Part shown: piece after piece, positions 47,627-56,466 of the stretch
Layout: each line of letters begins with the position of its first letter
Position numbering within the stretch: position 1 is the stretch's first letter
Source of the DNA: Paraburkholderia sp. Tr-20389
Lineage (GTDB): Bacteria; Pseudomonadota; Gammaproteobacteria; Burkholderiales; Burkholderiaceae
DNA: 64,000 bases
NCBI RefSeq assembly: GCF_017104565.1
Contig: NZ_JAAGPD010000027.1
Coordinates: forward strand, 62,001 to 126,000
Reading direction: 5' to 3'
Position numbers and translations under genes: made by a program
Notes under the pieces: model-generated
Told to the model about the DNA's origin: nothing
Seen by the model: only the letters and a program-made list of their open reading frames with translations
Databases searched by the model: none

Positions 47627-48565
47627 TCAAGTGCGCGCGAACTTGCGCAGTTCGGCCTGATCGGCGGCGAGCGTGGCGGGCAGTTCGTCGCGCAGGAACT
47701 CGACCCACGTGCGGATCTTCGCGTCCAGGTACTGCCGCGACGGGTACAGCGCGTACACGTTCATCTCCTGCGAGATGTACTCCGGCAGAATCCACACGAG
47801 TTCGCCGCTGCGCAGGCCGGCAATCGCCGAATAGATGGGCAGCACCGCGACACCCATGCCTTCGCGCACCGCCACGGCCATCGCCTCGGCGACGTTGATC
47901 TGGAACGTCGCCGCGCCCAGATGCAGCGTTTCCTGTCCGTTCGGACCGTCGAAGGTCCATTCGTCGGCGGGCATCACGGGTGTGATCATCTGCAGGCATG
48001 TGTGCCCGCGCAGATCGGACAGCGTCTGCGGCACGCCATTGCGCTCCAGGTAATCGGGCGAAGCGCACGCGATACTGAACGCGCTGCCCAGACGCTGCGA
48101 CACCAGGCCGGAATCCGGCAGGGTCTGCGCGAGCACGAGTGCCACGTCATACCCTTCGTCCAGCAGGTCGGGCATGCGCTGCGCGAGTGTCAGTTCGAGA
48201 TGAACGTCGGGATACTTCTGTTGATAGCGGCCCACGGCGGGCACCACGTAGTGCTGGCCGAAGCTCGTCATCGCGTGAACTTTCAGCTTGCCGGACGGGC
48301 GCGCATGCGCGTCGCTGGCCTCGGCTTCCGCCTGATCGACATACGCGAGAATCTGCTCGCACCGTTGCAGATAGCGCTCGCCTGCTTCCGTCAGCGCGAT
48401 CCGGCGCGTCGTGCGGTTCAAGAGACGCGTGCGCAGATGCGCCTCCAGATCGGACACGGCGCGCGACGCGTAAGCCGTCGTCGTATTGAGATGCTGGGCC
48501 GCGCCCGTAAAGCTGCCCGCTTCGACGACGCGGACAAATACGCGCATGTTCTGAAGCGTATCCAT
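47627..48565 (-). CDS. LysR-family regulator of efflux operon
   Basis: This is a 312-aa LysR-type regulator. The N-terminal helix-turn-helix is MRVFVRVVEAGSFTGAAQHL, then NTTTAYASRAVSDLEAHLRT; the effector-binding domain follows (GKLKVHAMTSFGQHYVVPAV, GYDVALVLAQTLPDSGLVSQ). Its start lies 166 bp from the divergent efflux operon, the usual place for a regulator of its neighbour (as AaeR with aaeXAB). The likely inducer is an aromatic acid, but this is inference. Confidence 0.92.
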   Translation of the reverse strand: MDTLQNMRVFVRVVEAGSFTGAAQHLNTTTAYASRAVSDLEAHLRTRLLNRTTRRIALTEAGERYLQRCEQILAYVDQAEAEASDAHARPSGKLKVHAMTSFGQHYVVPAVGRYQQKYPDVHLELTLAQRMPDLLDEGYDVALVLAQTLPDSGLVSQRLGSAFSIACASPDYLERNGVPQTLSDLRGHTCLQMITPVMPADEWTFDGPNGQETLHLGAATFQINVAEAMAVAVREGMGVAVLPIYSAIAGLRSGELVWILPEYISQEMNVYALYPSRQYLDAKIRTWVEFLRDELPATLAADQAELRKFART

Positions 48566-48688
48566 GGTCTACATCCAATCAATCTTTCAGTATGGGAAGG
48601 ATTGTTGCACGATTTGGAAAGGCGATTATCTCATTTTCGGTAAGTATGCGTTACACCCTTGCTGGTTATTCGCTAATTGATCGAAAAA

Positions 48689-48694
48689 TATAAT
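48689..48694 (+). promoter_or_regulatory. -10 box of efflux operon
   Basis: A perfect TATAAT lies 37 bp before the GTG of the outer-membrane-factor gene, in an AT-rich patch of the LysR-efflux gap. The -35 at the matching distance (TTATTC, 48666-48671) is weak, as expected for an activator-dependent promoter. Confidence 0.5.
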
Positions 48695-48731
48695 TCTCCA
48701 TAAGGGTCTATCGCCATTTGGGGAGCAAATC

Positions 48732-50285
48732 GTGCAGTTTCCGGTAAAAAAAGGGATCGCCGCGCTGTCGGTTCTTACGATCTCGTTGATAATCGCCGGT
48801 TGCGCGAGCACGGGACACATTGCGCCCCAGTCGACCAGCACCGAGCCCGCCTCGCTCGACGTCGGCGCCGCGATCCGCGCAGCCAACGCCGACGCGCAAT
48901 GGCCCGCCGCCGACTGGTGGCGCGCCTATAACGATCCGCAGCTGAACGCGTGGATCGAGCAGGCACAGGCGGGCAGCCCGTCTCTCGCGGCGGCGCAGGC
49001 GCGCGTGCGCGAGGCGCAGTCAATCGCCGGCGTCGCGAAGTCGGCCGAATTGCCGCAAGTCAACGGCAGCATGCAGATCCAGCGCAAGCAGTGGCCGGAC
49101 AACGTCTTCTACGGTCCGGGCGAACTGGCCGGCCAGCAGTCGTGGAACAACACGGCGGAACTCGGCCTCTCCTATCACCTCGATCTGTGGGGCAAGGACA
49201 AGAACGCCACCGAGGAAGCGCTCGACCTCGCGCACGCGCGCGCCGCCGATTACCGCGCCGCGCAGCTCGAACTCGAAGCGAACATCGTGCGCGCCTATAT
49301 CCAGATGTCGCTGAACTACGCGCTGCTCGACATCGCGAAGTCGACGCTCGAACAGCAGCAACAGGTCGCCGCGCTTGCGAACCGGCGGTTGAAAGGCGGC
49401 ATCGGCACGCAGCTCGAAGTCGCGCAGGCGGAAACGCCGCTGCCCGAATACGAACGCCAGATCGACGCGATCGAGGAATCGATCGCGCTCGGCCGCAATC
49501 AGCTAGCCGCGCTCGCAGGCAAAGGTCCGGGCGCGGGCGATTCGATTACGCGTCCGCAACTCGCACTGTCCGGCTTCGCCGGTCTGCCGTCGACGATGCC
49601 TGCCGAGCTGATCGGTCATCGCCCGGACATCGTCGCGGCGCGCTGGACGGTCGCCGCCCAGGCGCGCGGCATCGACGTCGCGAAGGCCGACTTCTATCCG
49701 AACATCGATCTGCTGGCGTCCGTCGGCGGCTATGCGGCGATGGGGCCGCTGTTCGGCTTCCTGAAGTCGCAGGCGGGCGGCTGGACGGCGGGCCCCGCGC
49801 TGTCGCTGCCGATCTTCACGGGCGGACGTCTGCGCTCGCAACTCGGCGCCGCATCGGCGGGCTACGACGTGGCCGTCGAGCAATACAACCAGTCGATCGT
49901 CAATGCGCTGAAGGAAATCGCCGACGAAGTCGTGCGCATGCGTTCGCTCGATACGCAGTTGAACGACGCACAACGTTCCGTCGCGACGGCGAACAAGACC
50001 TATCAGCTGGCGCGCGAAGGTTATCGCCGCGGCCTGACCGACTACGTGAACGTGCTGATCGCGCAGACGCAACTGCTGCGCGCACAGGAAGGTGTCGCGA
50101 AGGTCCGGGCCGGCCAGTTGCAGGCGCACGCGACGCTCGTCGCGGCACTGGGCGGCGGCGTGATCGATCCTGCCGACGGTCCTTCGCAAAAGGACGTGCT
50201 GCCCGCGCACGGCAAGGGCAAAGACAAGGGCTCGAAAGCGGACGCTGCGGCGACCGCTTCGACGGGCACGCCCGCTGCCCACTGA
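48732..50285 (+). CDS. NodT-family outer-membrane efflux lipoprotein
   Basis: This is a 517-aa protein with a lipoprotein signal peptide (KKGIAALSVLTISLIIAGC, lipobox IAGC). Two OEP domains follow (WWRAYNDPQLNAWIEQAQAG at the first, AIEESIALGRNQLAALAGK and GHRPDIVAARWTVAAQARG later), giving the TolC-like channel of a tripartite pump. The GTG start has GGGGAG 7 bases upstream. The C-terminal tail is lysine- and alanine-rich. It is first in a four-gene operon with FUSC, DUF1656 and HlyD genes. Confidence 0.93.
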   Translation: MQFPVKKGIAALSVLTISLIIAGCASTGHIAPQSTSTEPASLDVGAAIRAANADAQWPAADWWRAYNDPQLNAWIEQAQAGSPSLAAAQARVREAQSIAGVAKSAELPQVNGSMQIQRKQWPDNVFYGPGELAGQQSWNNTAELGLSYHLDLWGKDKNATEEALDLAHARAADYRAAQLELEANIVRAYIQMSLNYALLDIAKSTLEQQQQVAALANRRLKGGIGTQLEVAQAETPLPEYERQIDAIEESIALGRNQLAALAGKGPGAGDSITRPQLALSGFAGLPSTMPAELIGHRPDIVAARWTVAAQARGIDVAKADFYPNIDLLASVGGYAAMGPLFGFLKSQAGGWTAGPALSLPIFTGGRLRSQLGAASAGYDVAVEQYNQSIVNALKEIADEVVRMRSLDTQLNDAQRSVATANKTYQLAREGYRRGLTDYVNVLIAQTQLLRAQEGVAKVRAGQLQAHATLVAALGGGVIDPADGPSQKDVLPAHGKGKDKGSKADAAATASTGTPAAH

Positions 50286-50299
50286 CAGGAGCGACGTCA

Positions 50300-52528
50300 A
50301 TGTCCTCGAACTCTCCCGTCTCCCGCACGCATCGGACACCCGGCGCGTTCTACGCCGCGTTCCTCGACTGGGCGCGCACCGACGGCCGCACCTGGATCTA
50401 TCTGTTCAAGGCGCTCGCCGCGTGCTTTCTCGCGCTCGGCGTCGCGATGAAGCTCGACCTGCCGCAGCCGCGCACCGCGATGACGACCGTGTTCATCGTG
50501 ATGCAGCCGCAAAGCGGCATGGTGTTCGCGAAGAGCTTCTACCGGATCTGCGGCACGCTGATCGGCCTCGTCGTGATGATGGCGCTGATCGGACTGTTTT
50601 CGCAGCAGCCCGAACTGTTCATCATCGCGACGGCGATCTGGGTCGGTATCTGCACGGCGGGCGCCGCGCGCAACCGCAATTTCCGCTCGTATGGCTTCGT
50701 GCTCGCCGGCTACACGGCCGCGCTGATCGGTATCCCGGCGTCGCAGCATCCTGACGGCGCGTTCATGACGGCGCTCACGCGGGTCGCCGAAGTCGTGGTC
50801 GGCATTCTCTGCTCGGGCGTGGTGAGCGCGCTCGTGTTTCCGCAGCACGCGGGCGAGCAGATGCGCAGCACCGTGCGTGCGCGCTTTTCGTCGTTCGTCG
50901 ACTACGTGTGTGCGGCGCTCTCGGGCAAGGTCGATCGCGCGCGCATCGAGGACACCAACGCGAAATTCGTCGCCGATGTAGTCGGCTTCGAAGCCGTGCG
51001 CAGCGTCGCCGTGTTCGAAAGCCCCGACTCGCGGATGCGCAACGGCCGCCTGTCGCGTCTGAACAGCGAGTTCATGATGGTGTCGACGCGCTTTCACGCG
51101 CTGCATCAGTTGATGAACCGCCTGCGCGTGTCGGACACGGCGGGCACGACGGCTGCCGTCGACGCGCTCGAACCGTATTTCCGCGAGATTTCGCCGTTGC
51201 TGAGCAAGTCGGGCGAACCGGTGCTGACGGCCGCCGACGCTGCGCACGCGGCCGCGCAGCTCGAAGCGTTCAAGGCGGACTTGCCGAAGCGCGTACGCGT
51301 GACGCGCGCCGAACTCGAACGTCACGCCGACGTGCCGCTGCTCGATTTCGACACGGGCGCTGAACTGCTCTACCGCTTCGTCGACGATCTGCATGCGTAC
51401 GCCGCGACCTACGCGTCGCTTGCCGTCGCGACGCACGAGCGCGAACGCTGGATCGCGCGCTACGAGCCTAAGACGAACGGCATCGCGGCAGGTGTCGCGG
51501 GCTTGCGCGCGGCGATCGTGATGATGATTCTCGGCGCGTTCTGGATCGCGACCGCGTGGCCGAGCGGCTCGACGCTGACGCTGAACGCGGCTGCCGTGTG
51601 CGCGCTGGCGTCGTCGTCGCCGAACCCGACGCGCACCGCGTTCCAGATGGCGGCGGGCACGATCCTGTCGTCGATGCTCGCGATGTGCCTGACCTTCGGC
51701 ATCTATCCGCATATCGACGGCTTTCCGCTGCTGTGCGCCGCGCTCACGCCGTTCCTCGCGTTCGGCGTGTGGATGACGACGCGCCCGAAGCTCGCGGGTT
51801 ACGGCGTCGGCTACTGCATCTTCTTCTGCTTTCTCGCCGGTCCGGACAACGTGATTCACTACGACCCGAGCAGCTTCATCAACGACGCGATGGCGCTCGT
51901 GATTTCGATGCTGGTTGCGTCGATCGCATTCGCCGTGCTGCTGCCGCCGTCGACGCCGTGGCTACGCAACCGGCTGCTGGTCGATCTGCGCGCGCAGGTC
52001 GTGCTCGCGTGCCGAGGGCGCATCGGACGGCTATGGCGGCTGCGCACGCGCTTCGAGAGCGGCGCGCGCGACCTGATGCATCAGATCAACGCGCTGGCGG
52101 CGAGCGAAGCGGAAGTCAGACGCGAGACGATGCGCTGGATGTTCGCGGTGCTGGAGATCGGCAATGCCGTGATCGACCTGCGCAGCGAAGTCGCGACGCT
52201 GCCGCGCGATGCGCGCTATGCGCCGTCGATGCCGTGGCGTGTCAGTCTGCGCGTGACCTGTTCGGCTGTGAGCCGCCTGTTCGAGCGTCCGCGCGCCGAG
52301 CGTCTCGACGGTGCGCTGGCCGCGACGGCCGACGCGATCGCCGCCGTTCAGCAGACGCTCGCGACCTTCACGCCGCCGCGCGACGAGCGTCATCAGTTGC
52401 AACGCATTTTGAGTCATCTGCATTTCATCCGGAGCGCGCTGCTCGATCCGCAATCGCCGCTGGGGCAACTCGACGGCGCTGGCGGCACGAACGGCGACGC
52501 GCCACAAGGAGTTCGCCATGCCACGTGA
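50300..52528 (+). CDS. FUSC-family inner-membrane transporter
   Basis: This is a 742-aa protein. The N-terminal membrane block (YLFKALAACFLALGVAMKLD, TAMTTVFIVMQPQSGMVFAK) and a second one after residue 390 (GLRAAIVMMILGAFWIATAW, LTLNAAAVCALASSSPNPTR) flank a long cytoplasmic helical region. This is the FUSC/AaeB type, which exports aromatic acids such as fusaric or p-hydroxybenzoic acid. It starts 14 bp after the outer-membrane gene and overlaps the DUF1656 gene by 11 bases. Confidence 0.92.
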   Translation: MSSNSPVSRTHRTPGAFYAAFLDWARTDGRTWIYLFKALAACFLALGVAMKLDLPQPRTAMTTVFIVMQPQSGMVFAKSFYRICGTLIGLVVMMALIGLFSQQPELFIIATAIWVGICTAGAARNRNFRSYGFVLAGYTAALIGIPASQHPDGAFMTALTRVAEVVVGILCSGVVSALVFPQHAGEQMRSTVRARFSSFVDYVCAALSGKVDRARIEDTNAKFVADVVGFEAVRSVAVFESPDSRMRNGRLSRLNSEFMMVSTRFHALHQLMNRLRVSDTAGTTAAVDALEPYFREISPLLSKSGEPVLTAADAAHAAAQLEAFKADLPKRVRVTRAELERHADVPLLDFDTGAELLYRFVDDLHAYAATYASLAVATHERERWIARYEPKTNGIAAGVAGLRAAIVMMILGAFWIATAWPSGSTLTLNAAAVCALASSSPNPTRTAFQMAAGTILSSMLAMCLTFGIYPHIDGFPLLCAALTPFLAFGVWMTTRPKLAGYGVGYCIFFCFLAGPDNVIHYDPSSFINDAMALVISMLVASIAFAVLLPPSTPWLRNRLLVDLRAQVVLACRGRIGRLWRLRTRFESGARDLMHQINALAASEAEVRRETMRWMFAVLEIGNAVIDLRSEVATLPRDARYAPSMPWRVSLRVTCSAVSRLFERPRAERLDGALAATADAIAAVQQTLATFTPPRDERHQLQRILSHLHFIRSALLDPQSPLGQLDGAGGTNGDAPQGVRHAT

Positions 52529-52718
52529 GATTGCCGTTCTCGACGCGTACGTTCCCGCCATCGTGCTGCTGTTCATCGCGGGCGCCGCGATCACCTGGGT
52601 GCTCGATCGCGCAGTGGCCTGGACGGGCCTGTATCGCGTCGTGTGGCACCCATCCCTGTTCCGCGCGAGCCTGCTCGTGTGTGTGTGCGGCGTACTGGGC
52701 CTCGCCGTTTATCGTTGA
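52518..52718 (+). CDS. DUF1656 small membrane protein (AaeX-like)
   Basis: This 66-aa protein has two membrane helices (IVLLFIAGAAITWVLDRAVA and LLVCVCGVLGLAVY) around a W..LYRVVWHPSLFR motif, the DUF1656/AaeX pattern. It begins 11 bases before the FUSC stop, so the genes are coupled. AaeX-type proteins sit between the FUSC and HlyD components, with an unknown helper role. Confidence 0.9.
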   Translation: MPREIAVLDAYVPAIVLLFIAGAAITWVLDRAVAWTGLYRVVWHPSLFRASLLVCVCGVLGLAVYR

Positions 52719-52736
52719 ACCGAGTCGAATCGAATC

Positions 52737-53597
52737 ATGACTATCAGAAACATCATTGGATTTATCGCGACGGCCATTGTGTTCGTCGTCGCGATCCTGA
52801 TCGGCCGTGCGCTGTGGGTGCACTACATGGACGAGCCGTGGACGCGCGACGGCCGCGTGCGCGCCGAGGTCGTCAACATTGCGCCGGACGTATCGGGCGC
52901 GGTGGTCGAACTGCCGGTGCGCGACAACCAGTTCGTGCACAAGGGTGACCTGCTGATGCAGATCGACCCATCGCACTACCAGATCGCCGTCGAGCAGGCG
53001 CAGGCTGCCGTTGCCGCGCGCAAGGCCGAGTTGCAGATGCGGCGCGACGATGCGCAGCGTCGCGCGGATATGGACAGTCTGGTGGTGTCGAAGGAAAACC
53101 GCGAGAACGCGACGCATACCGCCTCGGCCGCCGAAGCGCAGTATCAGCAGGCGCTGGCCGCTTTGGATGCTGCGAAGCTGAACCTCGAGCGCACGCGGGT
53201 CGTGGCGCCCGTCGACGGCTACGTGACCAACCTGAACGTGTATCGCGGCGATTATGCGATTGCCGGGGCGGCGAAGCTGGCTGTGGTCGACAGCAACTCG
53301 TTCTGGGTTTATGGGTACTTCGAAGAGACGAAGCTGCCGCATGTGAAGATCGGCGACAAGGCCGATATCCGGCTGATGAGCGGCGGCACGCTGAAGGGGC
53401 ACGTCGAGAGTATTTCTCGCGGGATTTATGATCGCGATAATCCGCAGAGCCGGGAACTGCTTGCTGATGTGAATCCGACTTTCAACTGGGTGAGGTTGGC
53501 GCAGCGCGTGCCGGTGCGGGTGAAGATTGATTCTGTGCCTGACGGCGTGTTGTTGTCGGCTGGCACCACGTGTACCGTGGTGGTAACGCCGTCATAA
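52737..53597 (+). CDS. HlyD-family periplasmic adaptor (AaeA-like)
   Basis: This is a 286-aa membrane fusion protein. An N-terminal anchor (IGFIATAIVFVVAILIGRAL) precedes the lipoyl/biotinyl half (RAEVVNIAPDVSGAVVELPV, DNQFVHKGDLLMQIDPSHYQ), a coiled-coil hairpin (QAQAAVAARKAELQMRRDDA) and the second half (LERTRVVAPVDGYVTNLNVY). It joins the FUSC pump to the outer-membrane channel and is the last gene of the operon; the palindromic repeat follows. Confidence 0.93.
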   Translation: MTIRNIIGFIATAIVFVVAILIGRALWVHYMDEPWTRDGRVRAEVVNIAPDVSGAVVELPVRDNQFVHKGDLLMQIDPSHYQIAVEQAQAAVAARKAELQMRRDDAQRRADMDSLVVSKENRENATHTASAAEAQYQQALAALDAAKLNLERTRVVAPVDGYVTNLNVYRGDYAIAGAAKLAVVDSNSFWVYGYFEETKLPHVKIGDKADIRLMSGGTLKGHVESISRGIYDRDNPQSRELLADVNPTFNWVRLAQRVPVRVKIDSVPDGVLLSAGTTCTVVVTPS

Positions 53598-53662
53598 CGG
53601 TTTTTTTGTCTGCGACGCGGCCTTGCCGGGTTTGGTCTTGGTTTTGGTTTTTGTTTTTGCTT

Positions 53663-54315
53663 TCGCTGGCATCCGCGATTTCATGTCGCTATTCAGGCGT
53701 TGCCCCTGTGCGGGGCGGCACTTACTTTCTTTGCCGCCGCAAAGAAAGTAAGCAAAGAAAGCGGGCTCACACCGCCAGCCCGTGTTGTTGCCTGCGGGCC
53801 CCCAACGGGTCCCGCACTCCATACGGCAACACGTTGTTTTGCGCCCGTTGCCAACGCCTTGAACCGGCGCATCACCCACTCCAGTCACCCGTAGTACAGC
53901 CAGCGGCAGCGAACGGCTTGCGCTGCCCAGGTGGCAAACTATGTGTAGGTTGTCGCACCACGTGCGTTCGCGCTTCTACGACACCGATCCCGCTTTTCAG
54001 TCCGGAGTGATGCACTTACGTCGCGATGGCCTACACACAGTTTGCCACCTGGGTGGCCGTGGACGTCTGGTAACGCGGTCCGCGTCGCGGGAGTGTGGAG
54101 TGGGTGATGCGTGCATTAGCACGTTGGCAGCGCGCGAAAACAAGTGCGTTGCCGCGTGAAGCGTAAGAACTGATGGGGGCCCGCAGGCAATTACACGGGC
54201 TGGCGGTGTGAGCCCGCTTTCTTTGCTTACTTTCTTTGCGGCGGCAAAGAAAGTAAGTGCCGCCCCGCACAGGGGCAACGCCAGCAAACCAGAAGCAAAC
54301 CGCGGATGCCAGCGA
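53663..54315. repeat. Long palindromic repeat, copy A (with intergenic 53598-54343)
   Basis: The stretch between the HlyD and chemoreceptor genes has no real gene; the open frames in it are by-products of the repeat. Arm pairs are nested around one centre near 53989: TCGCTGGCATCCGCG (53663) with its complement ending at 54315; GGCGTTGCCCC (53696) with its complement at 54282; the AAAGAAAGTAAG arms; GCATCACCCACTCCA (53869-53883) with 54096-54110; CCCAGGTGGCAAAC (53926) with 54053. Copy B at 57777-58451 is alike over nearly all of this length and in the same orientation. Confidence 0.85.
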
Positions 54316-54343
54316 CAACACAGCGCGAATGCCAGCGAAACCC

Positions 54344-56008
54344 CTACCCCCGGAGGGAAAACTTGGCGACAGCAGCCTTCAAAGCATGAGCCTGATCATC
54401 AAGAGCCCGAGCGGCGGCAGTAGCCTGCTCAACAAGAGCAGCATTCTGCTGGGTCCCAGCATCCATCTGCGACACAGCGAGATTGATCTCTTCGATCCCC
54501 GAACTCTGCTCGGCGGAAGCAGCCGAGATCTCCCCCATGATGTCCGTCACCCGCTTCACGGCCTTGACGACTTCGTCCATGGTCTGCCCCGCGTCCTGCG
54601 CGAGCTGCGATCCGTTGCTCGCGCGCTCCACCGACGCGCTGATCAACCCCTTGATCTCCTTCGCGGCTGACGCGCTTCGCTGCGCAAGGTTGCGCACCTC
54701 GCCCGCCACCACCGAGAAGCCTCGCCCTTCCTCGCCGGCGCGCGCCGCTTCGACGGCGGCATTCAGCGCGAGAATGTTGGTCTGGAAGGCGATCCCTTCG
54801 ATCACCCCGATGATGTCGCCGATGCTCTTCGCGCTGTCGTTGATCTGGCCCATCGTCGCGACCACGCGGCCAACCACGTCGCCGCCCTTCTCCGCGATCG
54901 CCGACGCGTTGTCGGCCAGCGTGCGCGCCTGCTTCGCGTTGTCCGCGTTCTGACGCACCGTCGATGTGAGCTCTTCCATGCTGCTCGCCGTCCGTTCGAG
55001 CGCCATCGCCTGCTGTTCGGTGCGTTGCGACAAATCGAGATTGCCCATCGAGATCTGCCCCGATGCAGCCGCGATGGCCTCGGCGCTCGACGCGATGTGC
55101 GCGACCGTCGACGACAGTCCGTTCTGCATGTCCCGCAGCGCCGACAGCATGCTCGAGTTGTCGCGCTTGCCGAGCACGATGTCGTTCGACAGATCGCCCG
55201 CCGCGATGCGGCTCGCGATTTCCTTCGCATACACGGGTTCGCCGCCGAGCTGCCGCGCCAGACGTCGCACGACCCACTCGCTGATCACGAACGCGAGCAC
55301 GATCAGCGCGACCGTCATCACGGCCATCATCACGAACGACGACTGATAGATGAACGACGATGCGTCGATGGTCGCCTTGGCCGCCTTGCCGCGCTGCGCG
55401 ACGAGTTCGTCGACGAGCTTCTCGAGCTTGCCCGTTTCGACGAGCAACGAGACGTCCGTCGTGCCGACCTGCCAGTTCATCTGCGACAGGTCGAGCGGTT
55501 GCGCCTTCACGAGCGTGACGAAATCGCGCAGATGGGCACTCCACACGCCGATCGCGTCAGCGAACTTCTTCTGCTGCGCGCCCGCTTCCGCGGAATCGGC
55601 ATATTGCTGGAGTGTCTTGAGTTCGGCCGACAGACCCGTCAGCCCCGTGTCGATATCGGCGCCGAGTTCGTCGCGTTCCTTCGCGGTCGTCGCCGTCAAC
55701 AGCATCTTCTGGGCGCGGCTCGCGCGCAGAAGATAGCCGCGCGCTTCCTCGGCAGCCCGGCTCGCGATGTGGCCCTGCTCGTAGATCGAGCGCATCTGCC
55801 CGTTCAGGCGGCTGATCTGCGCGAGCGAAAACACGCCGACTGCCAGCGTACCCACCAGCAATACCGCAAAGGCCAACCGCAAGGTCGTCTTCACGGACCG
55901 GCCGCGCAGCTTGACGCCCCGCTTGCCCGAATTCGCCGGCCCCCCGGCCGCTTCGCCATCCGGTACGAACCCCGCGCCCGGCTGGCCACTCAGCGTAACT
56001 GCTTTCAT
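54344..56008 (-). CDS. Methyl-accepting chemotaxis protein
   Basis: This is a 554-aa chemoreceptor. Two membrane helices (LAFAVLLVGTLAVGVFSLAQ and FVMMAVMTVALIVLAFVISE) enclose a four-helix-bundle periplasmic sensor (about residues 65-215). HAMP (EPVYAKEIASRIAAGDLSND) and the signalling hairpin follow; the tip EEGRGFSVVAGEVRNLAQRS binds CheA and CheW. The ligand is unknown. The C-terminus ends in KFSLRG with no receptor-tether pentapeptide. It lies between the two palindromic repeats. Confidence 0.95.
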   Translation of the reverse strand: MKAVTLSGQPGAGFVPDGEAAGGPANSGKRGVKLRGRSVKTTLRLAFAVLLVGTLAVGVFSLAQISRLNGQMRSIYEQGHIASRAAEEARGYLLRASRAQKMLLTATTAKERDELGADIDTGLTGLSAELKTLQQYADSAEAGAQQKKFADAIGVWSAHLRDFVTLVKAQPLDLSQMNWQVGTTDVSLLVETGKLEKLVDELVAQRGKAAKATIDASSFIYQSSFVMMAVMTVALIVLAFVISEWVVRRLARQLGGEPVYAKEIASRIAAGDLSNDIVLGKRDNSSMLSALRDMQNGLSSTVAHIASSAEAIAAASGQISMGNLDLSQRTEQQAMALERTASSMEELTSTVRQNADNAKQARTLADNASAIAEKGGDVVGRVVATMGQINDSAKSIGDIIGVIEGIAFQTNILALNAAVEAARAGEEGRGFSVVAGEVRNLAQRSASAAKEIKGLISASVERASNGSQLAQDAGQTMDEVVKAVKRVTDIMGEISAASAEQSSGIEEINLAVSQMDAGTQQNAALVEQATAAARALDDQAHALKAAVAKFSLRG

Positions 56009-56466
56009 ATTGTCGTCCCCACTTGTATTGCCACTGCCGGAAAGGTCGGTTCCGGCATTGCTGCTTTTCTCTCCGGGATGACGGCATCGCCGGTGACGTT
56101 CTTGAGGCCGTCCGTCCAGCGATTTCCCGGTCCTTCGCGCGCCGCCTCATGAGCAGCGCGCCGCGTCGGATTTATACATTGGCCAAAATTCGTTGGGCAT
56201 GTTTTCCCACGTTTTGCACGCGGGAACGGCTCTAATGCCCTCTTCGCCCGGCCCGCACGCGTCGAGACGGTGCGCTCCTCGCACAGAAAACAGGCACAAC
56301 CGGGCGCTGAGCCGGCCGACTGCTGTCCGAAACGCGACAAAAGTTGGCCGGACAATTGATGGGAGACAAACTACACTTCAACAAACGCTAAAAACATCCC
56401 GTCGCCGCCGCGGTTTGCCGCAACTGCCGGCGTGCGCTTCCGAGCCACTCTCTCCTGACCGACCAC
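56009..56466. other. Divergent control region, no gene seen
   Basis: This is the gap between the chemoreceptor gene (minus) and the MFS gene (plus). GGGGAC precedes the chemoreceptor ATG. I looked for a sigma-28 type promoter and found none that fits well. No repeats or RNA genes are seen. Confidence 0.5.

Noticed and set aside
53700-54321. Several 60-146 aa open frames inside the palindromic repeats (also 57633-58294)
   Set aside because: They mirror each other across the arms, recur in both copies and lack protein features; the DNA palindrome explains them.
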